This document shows positions 1 through 6,966 of a stretch of 22,146 bases of DNA, piece after piece. Below the pieces are notes generated by a model, which was not told the origin of the DNA, did not search any database, and saw only the letters and a list, made by a program, of their open reading frames with translations. The stretch's first letter is position 1; every line of letters starts with the position of its first letter. Position numbers and translations under genes: made by a program. Source of the stretch: a virus; the IMG/VR virus record IMGVR_UViG_3300007623_000037, positions 1-22,146 of that record. One strand, given 5' to 3'.

Positions 1-346
1 TAGCTGTCCCGCTAACAGAACTATAATATAAATTAACGATATAAACACCAGTATCTGGTAAAAATCCCTTTATTGCTACATTTGAAGCGGTATAATCCCC
101 TGAATAGTAAATTCCGTTTGCCCCCACAACGCCAGGATGCGTTAAATATTCTACAGTTCCTATTAAATTATTACCATCAACACTAATTGTACCATCAACA
201 TCCGGCGATAACACTGGTGATGGGCTATTACCTAATTCATTTATAATTTCTTCATATGTTTTACCATTAAATCTAACAGCATCAGGAGAAACAATTTCAC
301 CAGATCCTAATCTTTTTTTAAACCCTAAGTCTTTAAAAATACTCAT
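1..346 (-). CDS. Probable virion/tail-associated protein, C-terminus beyond window
   Basis: The frame opens at an ATG (346) with an AAGGA Shine-Dalgarno ten bases upstream and stays open to the left edge, giving 115 codons; the C-terminus is missing. The N-terminus reads MSIFKDLGFKKRLGSGEIV, followed by a part rich in Gly, Asp, Val and Tyr with beta-strand-like alternation, as in phage fibre or decoration proteins. I do not recognise a family. It is the third gene of a compact minus-strand block (619-1104, 357-608, this one) with gaps of about ten bases, so it is probably co-transcribed from the late promoter at 1170. A structural role is inferred from this context and composition only. Confidence 0.6.
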   Translation of the reverse strand, partial: MSIFKDLGFKKRLGSGEIVSPDAVRFNGKTYEEIINELGNSPSPVLSPDVDGTISVDGNNLIGTVEYLTHPGVVGANGIYYSGDYTASNVAIKGFLPDTGVYIVNLYYSSVSGTA

Positions 347-356
347 GAGTCAATCC

Positions 357-608
357 TTATAAACTTTCTACTAAAGTCTCAATAGCTTTCAGTTCAGGAA
401 TTTCAACACCATTTTTATCAGCAATAGTAATAATCGCCCTTCTCATTGCATTTAATTGATCTTCAATAGTATATTGTTTTAAAATTTCTTCTCTTTTAAC
501 AGCATCAGTTCTAGAGTATTCTCTTTCTGCGTCTGTATATTTATTTCTAACATATGTAACACCATTAGCGTTAGTAACTGTTTTTTCTTTTCTTTTAATA
601 AAACTCAT
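357..608 (-). CDS. Small putative tail-associated protein (83 aa)
   Basis: An 83-residue charged protein whose ATG follows GGAGTGAATA. It starts ten bases after the stop of the upstream gene and ends ten bases before the next start, so it sits in the middle of a three-gene block. The second half (about residues 45-83) has the pattern YTIEDQLNAMRRAI...IPELKAIETLV, a helical region that resembles short tail or fibre-associated proteins of large phages. That resemblance is only by eye and no catalytic motif is visible. A function in the virion or its assembly is inferred from the neighbours and the shared late promoter. Confidence 0.6.
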   Translation of the reverse strand: MSFIKRKEKTVTNANGVTYVRNKYTDAEREYSRTDAVKREEILKQYTIEDQLNAMRRAIITIADKNGVEIPELKAIETLVESL

Positions 609-618
609 TATTCACTCC

Positions 619-1104
619 TTAAATGGTTTCTAAATCTGCCAATACTGTATCAGCGTCTAAAATTGAATTTACCTGTGCAGCAATTGATCCATAAGCGTAT
701 GTACATCTAAACGTTTTACCGTCGTACGCACCTAAACCAGAAATAGTATTTCCAGAAATTGATAAGTCTTCAACTCTCATTTCAGCATAAATAAGATCGT
801 TTTCAATAATTTGAATATTCCAAATTTGATTATCTGTTGGGAAGTTGCTTAACTCAACCGCACCAGATGTAATTGTAAATTCTTCAGTATCAAAGCTCGT
901 AGTAGCATATGTACTTTTAGAAATTAAAACCCATGTATTATCTGAAGCATCATATCTATATGTAGCTTTTCCTGCACCGGCATCAATATCAGCAATTGCA
1001 TCTTTAACCAAAACCACCATGTGGTCAACTTTATTTACTAATGCGTTTCTATCAGCAATAGTATTAACGGTTCTATCAAAAGAACTATGTCTTGTTATAG
1101 CCAT
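619..1104 (-). CDS. Putative virion structural protein (161 aa)
   Basis: A 161-residue acidic protein beginning MAITRHSSFDRTVNTIADR, with GGAG seven bases before the ATG. Residues 1-40 look helical (Ala, Val, Asp-rich). Residues 45-150 look like a beta-sandwich: a YRYDASDNTWVLIS hairpin, then alternating hydrophobics and Thr/Ser/Gly turns. The C-terminus repeats the helical 'LNSILDADTVLADLET' character. Such all-beta proteins are typical of tail or fibre components of large myoviruses, but I cannot assign a named family. It is the promoter-proximal gene of the left block; a T4-style late promoter lies 66 bases upstream of the start. Confidence 0.65.
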   Translation of the reverse strand: MAITRHSSFDRTVNTIADRNALVNKVDHMVVLVKDAIADIDAGAGKATYRYDASDNTWVLISKSTYATTSFDTEEFTITSGAVELSNFPTDNQIWNIQIIENDLIYAEMRVEDLSISGNTISGLGAYDGKTFRCTYAYGSIAAQVNSILDADTVLADLETI

Positions 1105-1169
1105 AATTTTTTCTCCTATTTTTTTTTAAATATATTTAATCCACGGCTGTGATTCAGCGGAATTATTAT

Positions 1170-1177
1170 TATTTATA
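1170..1177 (-). promoter_or_regulatory. T4-type late promoter for the left virion block
   Basis: The plus strand reads TATTTATA, so the minus strand has the T4 late consensus TATAAATA. It lies 66 bases upstream of the 1104 start. The leader between them contains a short GCTG/CAGC hairpin near 1146-1158. Chance occurrence of this 8-mer is not negligible in such AT-rich DNA; position is the supporting argument. Confidence 0.55.
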
Positions 1178-1222
1178 ATACTTTATAATCAAACAAAACA
1201 GTTTAACATATCATTTTTATTC

Positions 1223-1234
1223 TATTTATAAATA
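1223..1234. promoter_or_regulatory. Palindromic TATTTATAAATA late promoter
   Basis: A 12-base perfect palindrome that presents TATAAATA on both strands (plus 1227-1234, minus 1230-1223). The plus-strand copy lies 22 bases before the 1257 ATG, just ahead of its AAAGGAA ribosome-binding site, and is the likely promoter of that gene. The minus-strand copy could add a second start for the left block. The same palindrome occurs at 9117-9128. Confidence 0.6.
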
Positions 1235-1256
1235 TTGATAAAAGGAATACGACAAA

Positions 1257-1574
1257 ATGAATAGCAAAATCGACTCATTTAAAACATTTTTAGAATCAAT
1301 GGATGTAAATGAAATGAGACTAAACAAATATATGAATGATTTAGATGGTAATTTGTTTAAATACACTCATAAAAAAATTATTTTACCAGATTATAATAAA
1401 ATTAAAAAAATGACAGGCGCAAAAGAACAAGAACTAGACGGTTCAGATGACGAAGGTCTTGTTTCTGCACTTATTGTTAATAAAAAACATATATTGACAT
1501 ATGATGAATTTGAAGGTTTAATTTATAGTAATTATCAATTAAAAGATTTATTAAAAGGTAATATTAATAATTAA
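1257..1574 (+). CDS. Unknown late protein with helical N-terminus (105 aa)
   Basis: One of only three plus-strand gene starts in the window. AAAGGAA precedes the ATG, and a TATAAATA element lies 22 bases upstream, which marks it as a late gene. The 105-residue product is acidic/lysine-rich. Its N-terminus MNSKIDSFKTFLESMDV vaguely resembles the capsid-targeting helix of T4 internal head proteins (pattern ...FxxFLxE/S), but this is weak. No domain is recognised. The gene converges on the C-terminal uvsW piece and their 3' ends overlap by 11 bases. A role in the virion is possible given late expression, but not shown. Confidence 0.7.
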   Translation: MNSKIDSFKTFLESMDVNEMRLNKYMNDLDGNLFKYTHKKIILPDYNKIKKMTGAKEQELDGSDDEGLVSALIVNKKHILTYDEFEGLIYSNYQLKDLLKGNINN

Positions 1575-1896
1575 TTTCACTTAATGGATATTCTATTTCT
1601 GATATAGGAAATTCTTCAGGATTATATGAAGTACTTTTTCTATGTTCATATTGTTTATAGAATATCCCACCAGGTTTACGAACACCAAAGTCATCAACTA
1701 AATCATACACAACAAATTCGGATTTAGTTTCATGTAATCTCATACCTCTACCAATACTTTGTGTAACTGTAGTATATGCTTTTAATGGCGAACTCAATAC
1801 CATGTTATGCAATTTTTTAATGTTTACACCAGTTGATAAAAGTTGATACCCTGATACTAATATTTGATTTTGTTTTTCAATCTTTTTTATTTTCAT
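1564..1896 (-). CDS. uvsW: UvsW-like helicase, C-terminal fragment (110 aa)
   Basis: This is the C-terminal end of a T4 UvsW-type superfamily 2 helicase, the enzyme that unwinds R-loops and branched DNA and moves T4 from origin- to recombination-dependent replication. It carries motif V (STGVNIKKLHNMVL), motif VI (QSIGRGMRLH) and a following YDLVDDFG, matching T4 UvsW in order and spacing. The ATG at 1896 is preferred over the one at 1932 because AAAGGAA lies ten bases before it and the homology starts a few residues later (EKQNQILVSGYQ). The start lies inside the 3' end of the endonuclease gene (20-base overlap), so translation is probably coupled. It lacks motifs I-III and cannot act without the other fragment (2668-4041). 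Confidence 0.85.
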   Translation of the reverse strand: MKIKKIEKQNQILVSGYQLLSTGVNIKKLHNMVLSSPLKAYTTVTQSIGRGMRLHETKSEFVVYDLVDDFGVRKPGGIFYKQYEHRKSTSYNPEEFPISEIEYPLSEINY

Positions 1897-2554
1897 AATA
1901 TTCCTTTGCATATTTGGATGTTGTGCCAACATATTTTATATTTTTAAATTCATAGAATAGTTCTTTTGGTATTCGTTTCATAATCTTTTCTTCTAAATCA
2001 AAACACGTAATTGTATTCTTACTTTTTAATCCTTGCTTTTGCTTTGCTTCATCAGAATGTGTTTTACCATACATCCCATTCTTTATACCGACAGAACCCT
2101 TTTTCTTATTGATTTCATCTGAATATTTTCTACCCTTTGATTCTGCAATTAAACCTCTTTCTTTTGCTTCTTGAACATCTATTTTAATCTTATCACCATT
2201 TTCATCTATATAAACAGCTTTGTCTTTAGAATATTTACCTACTTTTCTTCTGAAGTCGTCAGTCACATTTGGACCAACCCCGTCTAATCCATTTTCTTCT
2301 ATTAGATTAGCCCAATTATCTGATTCAACAATATTGTTTTCTCTTGAAAAATTTATTGCAGTGATTATAAGTTCTTCGCATTCATCTTCAAACTCAGCTA
2401 AAATTTCGGTAGATATATCATTACCATATTTCTTTAAGTGATTTCTCCAATATGTACCAGAACCATAATAACCATAAGGATCGTCTTGTTTAGTTTTACC
2501 GAAATATTTTAATCCGGTTTGATTATGGGTTTTTATATAAAGTTTTATAGACAT
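1877..2554 (-). CDS. GIY-YIG homing endonuclease with NUMOD3-like repeats
   Basis: A 225-residue homing endonuclease. The GIY-YIG core is at residues 1-45: 'LYIKTHNQTGLKYFGKTK' supplies the two motif strands, followed by YYGSGTYWRNHLKKYG, typical of phage Seg/Mob-type members. Residues about 140-185 carry NUMOD3-like DNA-binding motifs (GRKYSDE and NGMYGKTHSDEAKQK). The start has GGAG eight bases upstream. The gene sits exactly between the two parts of uvsW and its tail overlaps the start of the C-terminal piece, so it appears to be the invader that split the helicase gene. A late promoter (2688) and a strong hairpin (2593-2642) lie upstream, suggesting late expression. It looks full length. 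Confidence 0.9.
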   Translation of the reverse strand: MSIKLYIKTHNQTGLKYFGKTKQDDPYGYYGSGTYWRNHLKKYGNDISTEILAEFEDECEELIITAINFSRENNIVESDNWANLIEENGLDGVGPNVTDDFRRKVGKYSKDKAVYIDENGDKIKIDVQEAKERGLIAESKGRKYSDEINKKKGSVGIKNGMYGKTHSDEAKQKQGLKSKNTITCFDLEEKIMKRIPKELFYEFKNIKYVGTTSKYAKEYYENKKD

Positions 2555-2592
2555 TTTTATACTCCTATTTTTGATTAATCATAAGAGTGCAG

Positions 2593-2642
2593 TTGGCGGA
2601 CTGCATTTAATAAATTGCCAATCATCTCTTTAAGTCCGCCAA
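2593..2642 (-). promoter_or_regulatory. 10-bp inverted repeat / structured RNA upstream of the endonuclease
   Basis: TTGGCGGACT at 2593-2602 pairs perfectly with AGTCCGCCAA at 2633-2642, with a 30-base loop. A competing hairpin (GCAGT 2589-2593 with ACTGC 2600-2604) shares one arm, and AAGAG copies at 2583 and 2641 can pair with CTCTT at 2626. The G+C-rich stems stand out in this AT-rich genome. The element lies between the late promoter (2688) and the endonuclease start (2554). It has no U-tract, so it is not a simple terminator; a regulatory or intron-like RNA is possible. Confidence 0.6.
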
Positions 2643-2667
2643 GAGTAAAGAAACAAAAGACAATTTA

Positions 2668-4041
2668 CTAAATACCTCTTATATAATTATTTATATATTT
2701 TTCATCAATATCATCATCTTCAGTCAAATCTTTTGCTAACTTTAGTGTTCCGTCTTTCAATTTAACATCATCATTACTATGCAGATGAATTATAGTATTA
2801 TCTTCAAGGGTTATTTCAAAAAAATCTTCTTCGAGAATTTTTCTAGTTTTTTCCCTGGTCTTAGCATCATCACTTCCAGCAATGTAATAAATGCCATATT
2901 TCTTTTGAAATTCAAAACTATGTTTACCTGTTATCTGTTTTTGTTCTATATCAACACCCGGATGTAATTTTTCCATAATACCAAGATACATGGTTTGTAA
3001 ATGATCTATATGTTGCCCAAGAACTAACGTATTACCTTTTGCTCTTAATTTACATGTAAGATTAACAATAAAATCATTTCTTTGTTCATGTTCTTTTAAA
3101 AATTTTAATTGTTTTGCATATAATTTACCAGATTCTTTAAATAAATTTTTATCATTTTTTGAATATTTAAATATTATACTATTAATTTTGATAGGAGTGG
3201 CAAGTCCTCTTTCTATTAAACCAGCACTAGTTATATATGTTTTAGGTAAACCAAATAATCCGAATAATTCCATTTTCATAATTGGATCTTCTGGTAATGT
3301 ACCGGTAAAACCCCATTTAAATTTACAATTTAATGTACTTTTAACAATAGCAGCAGTTTCATTACTAGCGAATCTATGTGCTTCATCAGTTATAACGTAA
3401 TCTAACTTATCAAGTTCATCATGCCAATTTTGCATTGATTGCCAAGTTGATATAGTAAGTGAATTATTGAAATGCCTATCATTATTACCACCACCGATAA
3501 CATGAGTATCATCATAAAGGTCCATAAGATTATAATCCCTAATATCAGATTTAAACTGTGTAAGTAGGTTAATATTTGGAACAAGTAAAAGTCCTTTTTT
3601 ATTTTGTCTTCTCATAAATTCGGCTATTAATGAGATTGTCATTGATTTACCAGAACCTGTACACATCTTATTAATTTGTTTTACATTTAATATTGATTCT
3701 TTAAATGCAATTTCTTGAAAATCATAAGGTGGAAATGGTAAAATTTTTTTAACATCATCTAAATAATTATTAATATCATCAATAGTATAATCAGATTCAA
3801 GTTTCTCTTGTTCTACACCGAATGATTTTAATAATTGTAAATGACCATTCATAACCACTAACATTTTATTTTGAATATTCCCGAAATATTCGTACGGCGA
3901 TTTATAACCAGCTTTAACAGCTGGTTCAAAATATGCGCCTGGTCTTTCTACTTTCAAATATTCAAATAAATTTTTAATAGTTGTATTATCGGATTCTATA
4001 ACAGAAAACGATTCATTTAATTTATTTACAGTTATACTCAT
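2668..4041 (-). CDS. uvsW: UvsW-like helicase, N-terminal fragment with foreign Hint-like tail (457 aa)
   Basis: This is the N-terminal part of a UvsW-type SF2 helicase. Walker A is CTGSGKS (residues 127-133), the DEAH box is YVITDEAHRF (219-222) and motif III is GFTGT (244-248). The second RecA-like domain then runs through 'YYIAGSDDAKTREKTRKILEED' (about 385-406). Homology stops there, just before motif V. Residues 407-457 are unrelated and read like an intein/Hint block B region (EITLEDNTIIHL, then KDGTLKLAKDLTEDDDI), then a stop. The ATG at 4041 is chosen because UvsW homology begins there and the upstream TTG start lacks support. The stop of a 20-codon leader ORF overlaps this ATG (ATGA). 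Function needs assembly with the 1564-1896 product, or repair of the split. Confidence 0.87.
   Translation of the reverse strand: MSITVNKLNESFSVIESDNTTIKNLFEYLKVERPGAYFEPAVKAGYKSPYEYFGNIQNKMLVVMNGHLQLLKSFGVEQEKLESDYTIDDINNYLDDVKKILPFPPYDFQEIAFKESILNVKQINKMCTGSGKSMTISLIAEFMRRQNKKGLLLVPNINLLTQFKSDIRDYNLMDLYDDTHVIGGGNNDRHFNNSLTISTWQSMQNWHDELDKLDYVITDEAHRFASNETAAIVKSTLNCKFKWGFTGTLPEDPIMKMELFGLFGLPKTYITSAGLIERGLATPIKINSIIFKYSKNDKNLFKESGKLYAKQLKFLKEHEQRNDFIVNLTCKLRAKGNTLVLGQHIDHLQTMYLGIMEKLHPGVDIEQKQITGKHSFEFQKKYGIYYIAGSDDAKTREKTRKILEEDFFEITLEDNTIIHLHSNDDVKLKDGTLKLAKDLTEDDDIDEKYINNYIRGI
2688..2695 (-). promoter_or_regulatory. Candidate late promoter for the homing endonuclease
   Basis: The minus strand reads TATAAATA here, inside the last codons of the uvsW N-terminal fragment and about 135 bases before the endonuclease ATG. 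T4 intron-encoded and free-standing endonucleases are often driven from internal late promoters, which this arrangement resembles. Confidence 0.45.
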
Positions 4042-4100
4042 AATATACTTCTTTCTTGTGCTTGCATAACAAACCCAAAACCAACTATACAAATTTTCAT
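4038..4100 (-). pseudogene. 20-codon leader ORF, possible dehydrogenase relic
   Basis: ATG at 4100 follows an excellent AAGGAG, and the 20-residue product starts MKICIVGFGFV, which looks like the first beta-strand and glycine-rich loop of a nucleotide-sugar or related NAD-dependent dehydrogenase (usual form GxGxVG). After residue 11 the resemblance ends and the frame stops in an ATGA overlap with uvsW. An even shorter ORF (4097-4129, MIKYTYKEYI) stops in an ATGA overlap with this one, giving a cascade of coupled starts. Best reading: the 5' end of a deleted gene whose ribosome-binding site now feeds uvsW. The match is too short to be certain. Confidence 0.4.
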
Positions 4101-4209
4101 ATATACTCCTTATATGTATATTTAATCATATCTTTCCTTTTTTAATAAAAAATAAGTAACACATTGCTATAACATAATATACAAATAAACAATATAAAAT
4201 AATATCCAT

Positions 4210-6870
4210 TTATTTAATATATCCATAATACTCTTTTACGAATGAATCAACAATGTAACCTCTGTGACCAACTACACCTGGCTCATTCTGTTTAGTAATT
4301 TTATAACCACATTTATCCAATAAGAATTTTAATTTTTTATCTTTGTTTATATTTTTTGGTAAATATTCATCGTATATTTCTTTTTGACCATAATTTAATA
4401 GAACATTATAGAAATGTAAATCATCGTTTTTACTAGATAACACTGCTTTTGATACCAAATGTCTTACATCCGAGTCTTCCCATATTTTTTTTGTATAGTT
4501 AAATACTATTTTAAAATATTTACATTTTTTTATAAATGATCTATCTATTAAACAATGTTCTAATAACTTTGCCTTTATTGTCTTATCACAGTCTTTAATT
4601 TCTTCATCAATTTCCGCTAGAACTCTTAATGTTTTGTCAGAATCGGAACTCATAATGATATTAGTTTTTTCAATTTCATTCAATTCTAAAAATTGATTAA
4701 CATTACTTTGTAAAATAAATTGTTTGTCATCCCTAACTTGCTTTTGGTATTTTCCTAGAATATTAGAACTAAATGTTTTATTAATAATTCTTGGTTCTTT
4801 TAAGAAATGATATTTCAATAGCCACATCATTGCATCTTTATGATTAAATGCAAGTATGTTTTTAAATGTATCAATTTTAATTGCTTTTTTACCAACCTCA
4901 GATAATCTATATTCACCATAGTCATCAATCTTAAATAAGTAGTTCTGTTCGATGTTTTTACCTATATTACCCATGTATTCGTCTCTAATGTCATTATAAC
5001 TGGTTTTTAAATAATTAGTTTTTTGTTTAATAAACAAATGTATTTCTTTAGATTTTCTGGTTCTTTTTATCATCTGAATTGAACTAATTACATCAGTACT
5101 CATTGCAGTATCATAATGAAAATGATATGGCACATTGTTTAGATTTGATACACCAACTGTTAATGTTGGACTGAAAATAAGTACATCCCATTTATCGTGA
5201 TCTTCTTTTTCAAACAAACCATAAATTAATTCTTTAGTGCTTTCTGGTGTTTCGGCTGTTAATGTAACAACTTTTAATCCTTTTTTCTCCAAAAGTAATT
5301 GTAAACTATTTATGAATGCTAGTGACGTTGCACTAACGGTAACTTTATGTTTTTGTGTATGATAAACTAATGAATCAACGAAATGGTTACTATCTTCATA
5401 ACTATATAAAATAGTAGGATCTCTATAAATGTTATCAATAAGATGTATGTTTGTTTCTTTGTTATTTAATAAAAAATTCTCATAACCTGTTAAAAATGCG
5501 TCAGCAATAACTAATTTTTTATTAAAACAACCAAAGAATTTTGCAATATTGATACTGTTGTTATTAAGATTAGATCTACTATGCATCATTAAAGAAATAA
5601 ATTCATCCATAATAACAATATCAAAGAATTTTATATTATACCGCCATAGCGAGTCAAATTGACACACTAAACTATCGCCGATATCGTATTTGTCTTGATT
5701 GTATACTTTCATATTATATTTTTTACCGAAATCTTGAGCTACAGATATTCTATTAGTAATAATAAGAACTTTCATATCTTGTTCATGGCATTCTTCTATA
5801 ATATGATGAATGATAGTACTTTTACCAGTACCCATAGGACTTCTAATACTTAATAGACCATCTCGATGATTTAGAAAATCATCAATTGTTTCACCAATTA
5901 CCTCATCAACTTTTAGATATTTTTCATTAACAGATATTACATTTGTGTCTGTATTAAATTGTAAAAATTCATTATCATAATTAATATCTTTTTTCATTAG
6001 TTCTTTTGCTTGAGGTAATTTCCTAACATTATCAAAAATATTAATACTTTTTGTGCTATTATTATGGTGCATAGTATACGGAGAAGAACTAAACCAAAAA
6101 TAACCACCCGGCGACTTTTTTTCTGATGGGTGTTTGAAACTTATTGACTCATTGGTATTATTTTTTATGGCAGTAAAGTTCATCGATTGAAATACTTTTA
6201 AACAAAGTTTTTCCATTGTATCAGCTTCGATATTTTCCAATTCTTTAAAATCAATTTCAATACCTTCACCAATATATTCTTTTTTAACTTCATTAATATG
6301 TTCAATTGCTTCTTTTTTTGTATATTTAAATCTTTCGCCATCTTCATTGTTTAAAAATATATTATTTCTAAGTATTGGTGCATTATATGTTGCTCTTCTA
6401 CCAGCTGCCTCATCAACAACACAATGATCTTTTAAATCATGATGTATCATTGACAAAATTGGTTTCAAATCATTTGAACTAACACATTCAGTAAATAGAA
6501 TACCTTTTAAATTAAAGTTATTGATACCATTGTATGATTTACTCTCACCAATAATACATTTAAAGTCTTTAAAATATTCCAAAATTATTTGTTTATCGTA
6601 TTCTGATTTTATATTATCTAAGTCTATTACAACATACGAAATACAATCATCATAGTATTTTTCTAAATTTACTTTTCTTCTAAATGTTCTGATAGGTTTA
6701 TTAATATGAATTGGTATATTTAATATAAAGTGAGACACCATCACAGAATATAATTCTAAGTTTGTCTTGGCTTCAAATGTTTCAAAAATAAATGTATTAT
6801 CATCAAACGGTGACCAAGGTTTTTTAGTACTAGTTTTCTTTGCATGGAAGATCGTTACCTTCTCATTCAT
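4210..6870 (-). CDS. AEP-primase-like / UL9-like (origin-binding) helicase fusion (886 aa)
   Basis: A large replication protein. The C-terminal two thirds is an SF2 helicase of the herpes-UL9/origin-binding type: motif I SPMGTGKSTII (about residues 345-354), Ia LIITNRISVAQDF, motif II IVIMDEF (DEF, about 420-425), motif III VSATS, a late VGVSNLNNVPYH block and motif VI QMIKRTRKSK. The N-terminal third has features of an archaeo-eukaryotic primase fold (acidic YVVIDLDNI at about 79-87, GESKSYNG, LKGILFTE), then a WFSSSPYTMHHNN link seen in primase-helicase proteins. The start at 6870 is chosen because AAAGG is six bases from it and too close to the ATG at 6876. It has its own promoter (6897-6922). 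The primase part is a fold guess; the helicase part is firm. Confidence 0.8.
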   Translation of the reverse strand: MNEKVTIFHAKKTSTKKPWSPFDDNTFIFETFEAKTNLELYSVMVSHFILNIPIHINKPIRTFRRKVNLEKYYDDCISYVVIDLDNIKSEYDKQIILEYFKDFKCIIGESKSYNGINNFNLKGILFTECVSSNDLKPILSMIHHDLKDHCVVDEAAGRRATYNAPILRNNIFLNNEDGERFKYTKKEAIEHINEVKKEYIGEGIEIDFKELENIEADTMEKLCLKVFQSMNFTAIKNNTNESISFKHPSEKKSPGGYFWFSSSPYTMHHNNSTKSINIFDNVRKLPQAKELMKKDINYDNEFLQFNTDTNVISVNEKYLKVDEVIGETIDDFLNHRDGLLSIRSPMGTGKSTIIHHIIEECHEQDMKVLIITNRISVAQDFGKKYNMKVYNQDKYDIGDSLVCQFDSLWRYNIKFFDIVIMDEFISLMMHSRSNLNNNSINIAKFFGCFNKKLVIADAFLTGYENFLLNNKETNIHLIDNIYRDPTILYSYEDSNHFVDSLVYHTQKHKVTVSATSLAFINSLQLLLEKKGLKVVTLTAETPESTKELIYGLFEKEDHDKWDVLIFSPTLTVGVSNLNNVPYHFHYDTAMSTDVISSIQMIKRTRKSKEIHLFIKQKTNYLKTSYNDIRDEYMGNIGKNIEQNYLFKIDDYGEYRLSEVGKKAIKIDTFKNILAFNHKDAMMWLLKYHFLKEPRIINKTFSSNILGKYQKQVRDDKQFILQSNVNQFLELNEIEKTNIIMSSDSDKTLRVLAEIDEEIKDCDKTIKAKLLEHCLIDRSFIKKCKYFKIVFNYTKKIWEDSDVRHLVSKAVLSSKNDDLHFYNVLLNYGQKEIYDEYLPKNINKDKKLKFLLDKCGYKITKQNEPGVVGHRGYIVDSFVKEYYGYIK

Positions 6871-6896
6871 ATCCATCCTTTAGTTTAATTAATATT

Positions 6897-6922
6897 ATTA
6901 TATTAAAATATCTATTAACATT
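6897..6922 (-). promoter_or_regulatory. Candidate early/middle promoter for the primase-helicase
   Basis: The minus strand has TATAAT (6902-6897) preceded by AATGTTAAT about eleven bases upstream, the arrangement seen at 7682, 13333 and 18700. It lies 27 bases before the 6870 start. Confidence 0.5.
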
Positions 6923-6923
6923 T

Positions 6924-6942
6924 AGGGTTTTTAAAGAACCCT
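6924..6942 (-). terminator. Hairpin after the 6967-7653 gene (terminator-like, no U-tract)
   Basis: AGGGTT and AACCCT form a 6-bp stem around the 7-base loop TTTAAAG (plus strand). It lies 25 bases beyond the stop of the upstream gene and just before the promoter at 6897. The same loop occurs in the hairpin at 13294-13316. There is no U-tract, so it may be a processing or stability element instead. Confidence 0.45.
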
Positions 6943-6966
6943 ATAACTTATATCTATATATGATTA

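Noticed and set aside
845-1129. Plus-strand 94-codon frame opposite the 619-1104 gene
   Set aside because: Antisense shadow with no ribosome-binding site; the minus-strand gene has the proper start, spacing and protein-like composition. Similar opposite-strand frames at 2220, 2779, 3188, 7121, 15249, 16189, 18874, 19261 and 19831 were rejected for the same reason.
1897-2835. Group I intron splitting uvsW
   Set aside because: I looked for conserved group I core elements and could not recognise them, and both exon pieces have independent ribosome-binding sites. Not excluded without an Infernal scan.
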